Shown here: positions 6,200-7,816 of the stretch, piece by piece | Layout: each line of letters starts with the position of its first letter | How positions within the stretch are numbered: position 1 is the first letter of the stretch | Assembly (NCBI GenBank): GCA_051650305.1 | Contig: JBOFIT010000243.1 | Coordinates: forward strand, 1-7,816 | Length of the DNA: 7,816 nucleotides | From: JBOFDK01 sp051650305 | Lineage (GTDB): Bacteria > Bacillota > Clostridia > Lachnospirales > Cellulosilyticaceae | Reading direction: 5' to 3' | Position numbers and translations under genes: made by a program | Notes under the pieces: generated by a model | Seen by the model: the letters and a program-made list of their open reading frames with translations, nothing else | Database searches by the model: none | Told to the model about the DNA's origin: nothing

Positions 6200-6228
6200 T
6201 TGACATTTGTAAATAAAAATAGTAAACT
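6200..6228 (+). promoter_or_regulatory. Promoter of the solute-binding protein gene with overlapping palindrome
   Basis: TTGACA (6200-6205) is a perfect -35, followed by a 17-base spacer and a -10 TAAACT (6223-6228) matching four of six consensus bases. Transcription would start near 6235, giving a leader of about 40 bases. The palindrome GTAAACTTTAC (6222-6232) covers the -10 box, so a repressor bound there would block RNA polymerase. The identity of any regulator is unknown. Confidence 0.7.
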
Positions 6229-6275
6229 TTACGAAAGTAGTTTCTTCACTATAAAAATCTAGGGGGTATAATATT

Positions 6276-7700
6276 ATGAAAAAATTTATGTATTTTGCTT
6301 TATCTTGTGCGTTAGCAGTATCAGCAACAGGATGTGGAAATAAAGCTCCAGAAACAACAACAGGGGAAGCGGGTAAGGCTGACCAAAAGCAAGAAGAAAC
6401 AAATAACGGAGAAGTAACAAAGCTTAGCTATTTAGCTTGGGATACAGGAACAGTTGAAGATCCATCAGTAGAACGTGTTATGGTTGAAATATATGATGAA
6501 GCACATCCAGAAGTTGAGATAGAGGTTATGTCACTTCCAGAAGGGACTGGGTATGATGAGTATGTGGCAACATTAGCGGCTTCAGCACAAATGCCAGATG
6601 TATTCGCATGGGCATCAGTTGCAGGAACAATCATTAATGGATGGTCTGCAGATGTATCAGAATATGCTTTAGCAGATGAAGAATACGCAATGGTTAATGA
6701 TGGAACACGTGAAGGTGGTCAAGTAAATGGTAAGGTGTATGGTATACCAAAGGCTATGCATTACCAAGGAATAATGATGAATAAAGATATCTTCCAACAA
6801 AATAACGTAGATTTTTTAGAGTACGGCTATACAATTGATGAATTCATGACAGCAATTGAAAAAAATACAACATCTAAAACAAAAGGTGTAGACTTCTTAC
6901 GTATTGAATCATGGTATCCATTCACACAAAATCCAGCATACGGATTTGCAAGTTATGATGGTGAAAAAGTAAATCTTACTTCACCAGAATATGCAAAAGG
7001 AATTGAGTTAGCACAAAAAATCACACAAAACAATTGGGATATGAAAAATACATCACCAGCTGAATTCTTCGGAACAGAAGGATGGGCATGGGGAGAAATC
7101 GGTGGTATTGCACTTCAGTTAGAAGGTACATGGAACTTAACAGGATTAAAAAATACAGCTGGATTTGAATATGACTACATAGGTCTTCCAGGTGGACACA
7201 CAATCTTAATCAATGACTATATCTTCGTATCAGAATCAAGTAAGGACAAAGCAGCGGCATATGATTTCGCAAAATGGATGGCATATTCTTTAGATGGAAC
7301 AAATGAAAGATTTGATATCGCTGAAAACTCAGATGTTTATACATACAATAGTGTGCCACTTATCACAACAAATGATGAACTCAATAAGAGATACTTTGAA
7401 ATTGTTGCTGATTTCCCAGGATTTATCAAAGCATACAATCATTTAGCAGAAAATCAAGAACTTCTTCATGTAGAAGGATTTAAGGAAATACCAGGATTTG
7501 AAGCAGCTATTTATAAAGCAGATACAGGTGTACAAGGTAAAAATGCTGAAGGTGCAACATACTCTATGAATATCGAGCAATTAAGAGATGCGATTATCAA
7601 AGGTGAATATAAGCTTTCAGATTACGCAAGCAAAATGAATGATATTGCAAATCTTGAATTTAAAACAGCAAGAGAGCAAGTAAACGCAGCAACAAAATAA
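6276..7700 (+). CDS. Lipoprotein extracellular solute-binding protein of a carbohydrate-type ABC importer
   Basis: This 474-residue family 1 solute-binding protein captures a substrate outside the cell and hands it to an ABC importer. The N-terminus is a lipoprotein signal: MKK, a hydrophobic stretch (4-18), then SATGC with the lipidated cysteine at 20. The lipobox has Ala at -3 where Leu is usual. A flexible linker rich in Thr, Glu, Lys and Gln (21-49) tethers the two-lobed binding domain. Typical family features are SAQMPDVFAW (103-112), GKVYGIP (152-158) followed by MMNKDIF (167-173), ALQLEGTWNLTG (279-290) and KAAAYDFAKWM (325-335). Several tryptophans and tyrosines could stack on sugar rings. 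AGGGGG (6261-6266) stands 9 bases before the ATG. The gene is first in a likely operon: no permease or ATPase is in the window, but a Shine-Dalgarno sequence follows at the very end. The substrate cannot be read from sequence; a sugar or oligosaccharide is the likeliest inference. Confidence 0.9.
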   Translation: MKKFMYFALSCALAVSATGCGNKAPETTTGEAGKADQKQEETNNGEVTKLSYLAWDTGTVEDPSVERVMVEIYDEAHPEVEIEVMSLPEGTGYDEYVATLAASAQMPDVFAWASVAGTIINGWSADVSEYALADEEYAMVNDGTREGGQVNGKVYGIPKAMHYQGIMMNKDIFQQNNVDFLEYGYTIDEFMTAIEKNTTSKTKGVDFLRIESWYPFTQNPAYGFASYDGEKVNLTSPEYAKGIELAQKITQNNWDMKNTSPAEFFGTEGWAWGEIGGIALQLEGTWNLTGLKNTAGFEYDYIGLPGGHTILINDYIFVSESSKDKAAAYDFAKWMAYSLDGTNERFDIAENSDVYTYNSVPLITTNDELNKRYFEIVADFPGFIKAYNHLAENQELLHVEGFKEIPGFEAAIYKADTGVQGKNAEGATYSMNIEQLRDAIIKGEYKLSDYASKMNDIANLEFKTAREQVNAATK

Positions 7701-7714
7701 TACTCATAAATAGT

Positions 7715-7759
7715 GCTAGTACCATCAAATGCTATGTGCATGAGGTACTAGCTTTTTTT
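7715..7759 (+). terminator. Terminator-like stem-loop after the solute-binding protein gene
   Basis: GCTAGTACC (7715-7723) pairs perfectly with GGTACTAGC (7744-7752), followed by seven T (7753-7759). The 20-base loop has a nested ATGC/GCAT hairpin (7729-7732 with 7738-7741). If the downstream gene belongs to the same importer, this would act as a partial terminator or mRNA-stabilising element that raises binding protein over membrane components. Confidence 0.85.
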
Positions 7760-7763
7760 ACAC

Positions 7764-7779
7764 ACGATTGTCGAATCGT
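7764..7779. other. Short hairpin in the intercistronic gap
   Basis: ACGATT (7764-7769) and AATCGT (7774-7779) form a perfect 6-bp inverted repeat around GTCG, directly after the T run of the terminator. It could be a small regulatory or stabilising hairpin, or an operator for the next gene. Confidence 0.3.
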
Positions 7780-7808
7780 TTAACTAAAAAATATTATCAA
7801 AGATACCT

Positions 7809-7815
7809 AAAGGAG
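7809..7815 (+). promoter_or_regulatory. Shine-Dalgarno sequence for a gene starting just beyond the window
   Basis: AAAGGAG is a near-perfect ribosome binding site ending one base before the window end. A start codon would be expected within about 5-10 bases outside. By the usual order in such importers the product would be a membrane permease subunit, but no coding sequence is present to confirm this. Confidence 0.6.
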
Positions 7816-7816
7816 C

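Overview
The window is AT-rich, with strong purine-rich Shine-Dalgarno sequences, sigma-A-type promoters and U-tailed hairpin terminators. It also carries a purine riboswitch, a Gram-positive-type lipoprotein and a large set of signalling genes. This fits a motile, low-GC anaerobic Firmicute of the Clostridia. A Lachnospiraceae/Cellulosilyticum-like genome is a reasonable guess from the style of the proteins, but the sequence alone does not prove it.

Left part (about 1-4010): three signalling genes. A bacteriohemerythrin (+) with all iron ligands intact is closed by a long hairpin terminator. A membrane diguanylate cyclase (-) has an extracellular N-terminal domain, seven further membrane helices and a C-terminal GGDEF domain. 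Divergent from it is a chemoreceptor-like protein (+) with about six membrane helices, no visible HAMP and a somewhat divergent signalling tip. The intergenic strip between the hemerythrin and the cyclase holds further stem-loops and a small cluster of DnaA-box sequences (two exact, one with a single mismatch). The three genes are not one operon; their shared theme (oxygen or redox binding, c-di-GMP, taxis) is suggestive only.

Middle part (4011-6027): a perfect hairpin closes the chemoreceptor gene and, from the other strand, a likely small gene for a 63-residue hydrophilic acidic protein. The 315-base gap that follows holds nothing recognisable up to about 4360. After that come a near-consensus promoter, a textbook guanine-class riboswitch aptamer and an intrinsic terminator, all in front of an AzgA/PbuG-type guanine/hypoxanthine permease. 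The 3' side of the aptamer P1 helix can instead pair with the terminator loop, so an OFF switch on guanine can be read directly. The permease is monocistronic, with its own terminator.

Right part (6028-7816): a 306-base AT-rich gap (5970-6275) holds the permease terminator, an inverted repeat, and a promoter whose -10 is overlapped by a short palindrome. It leads into a lipoprotein solute-binding protein of a carbohydrate-type ABC importer. That gene is followed by a strong terminator-like stem-loop, a smaller hairpin, and a Shine-Dalgarno sequence at the very end of the window. The next gene, probably a permease of the same importer, should therefore start just outside. No CRISPR array, tRNA, rRNA, insertion sequence or phage gene was seen. 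I see no wholly new system; the DnaA-box cluster and the unusual leader structures are the points most worth checking.
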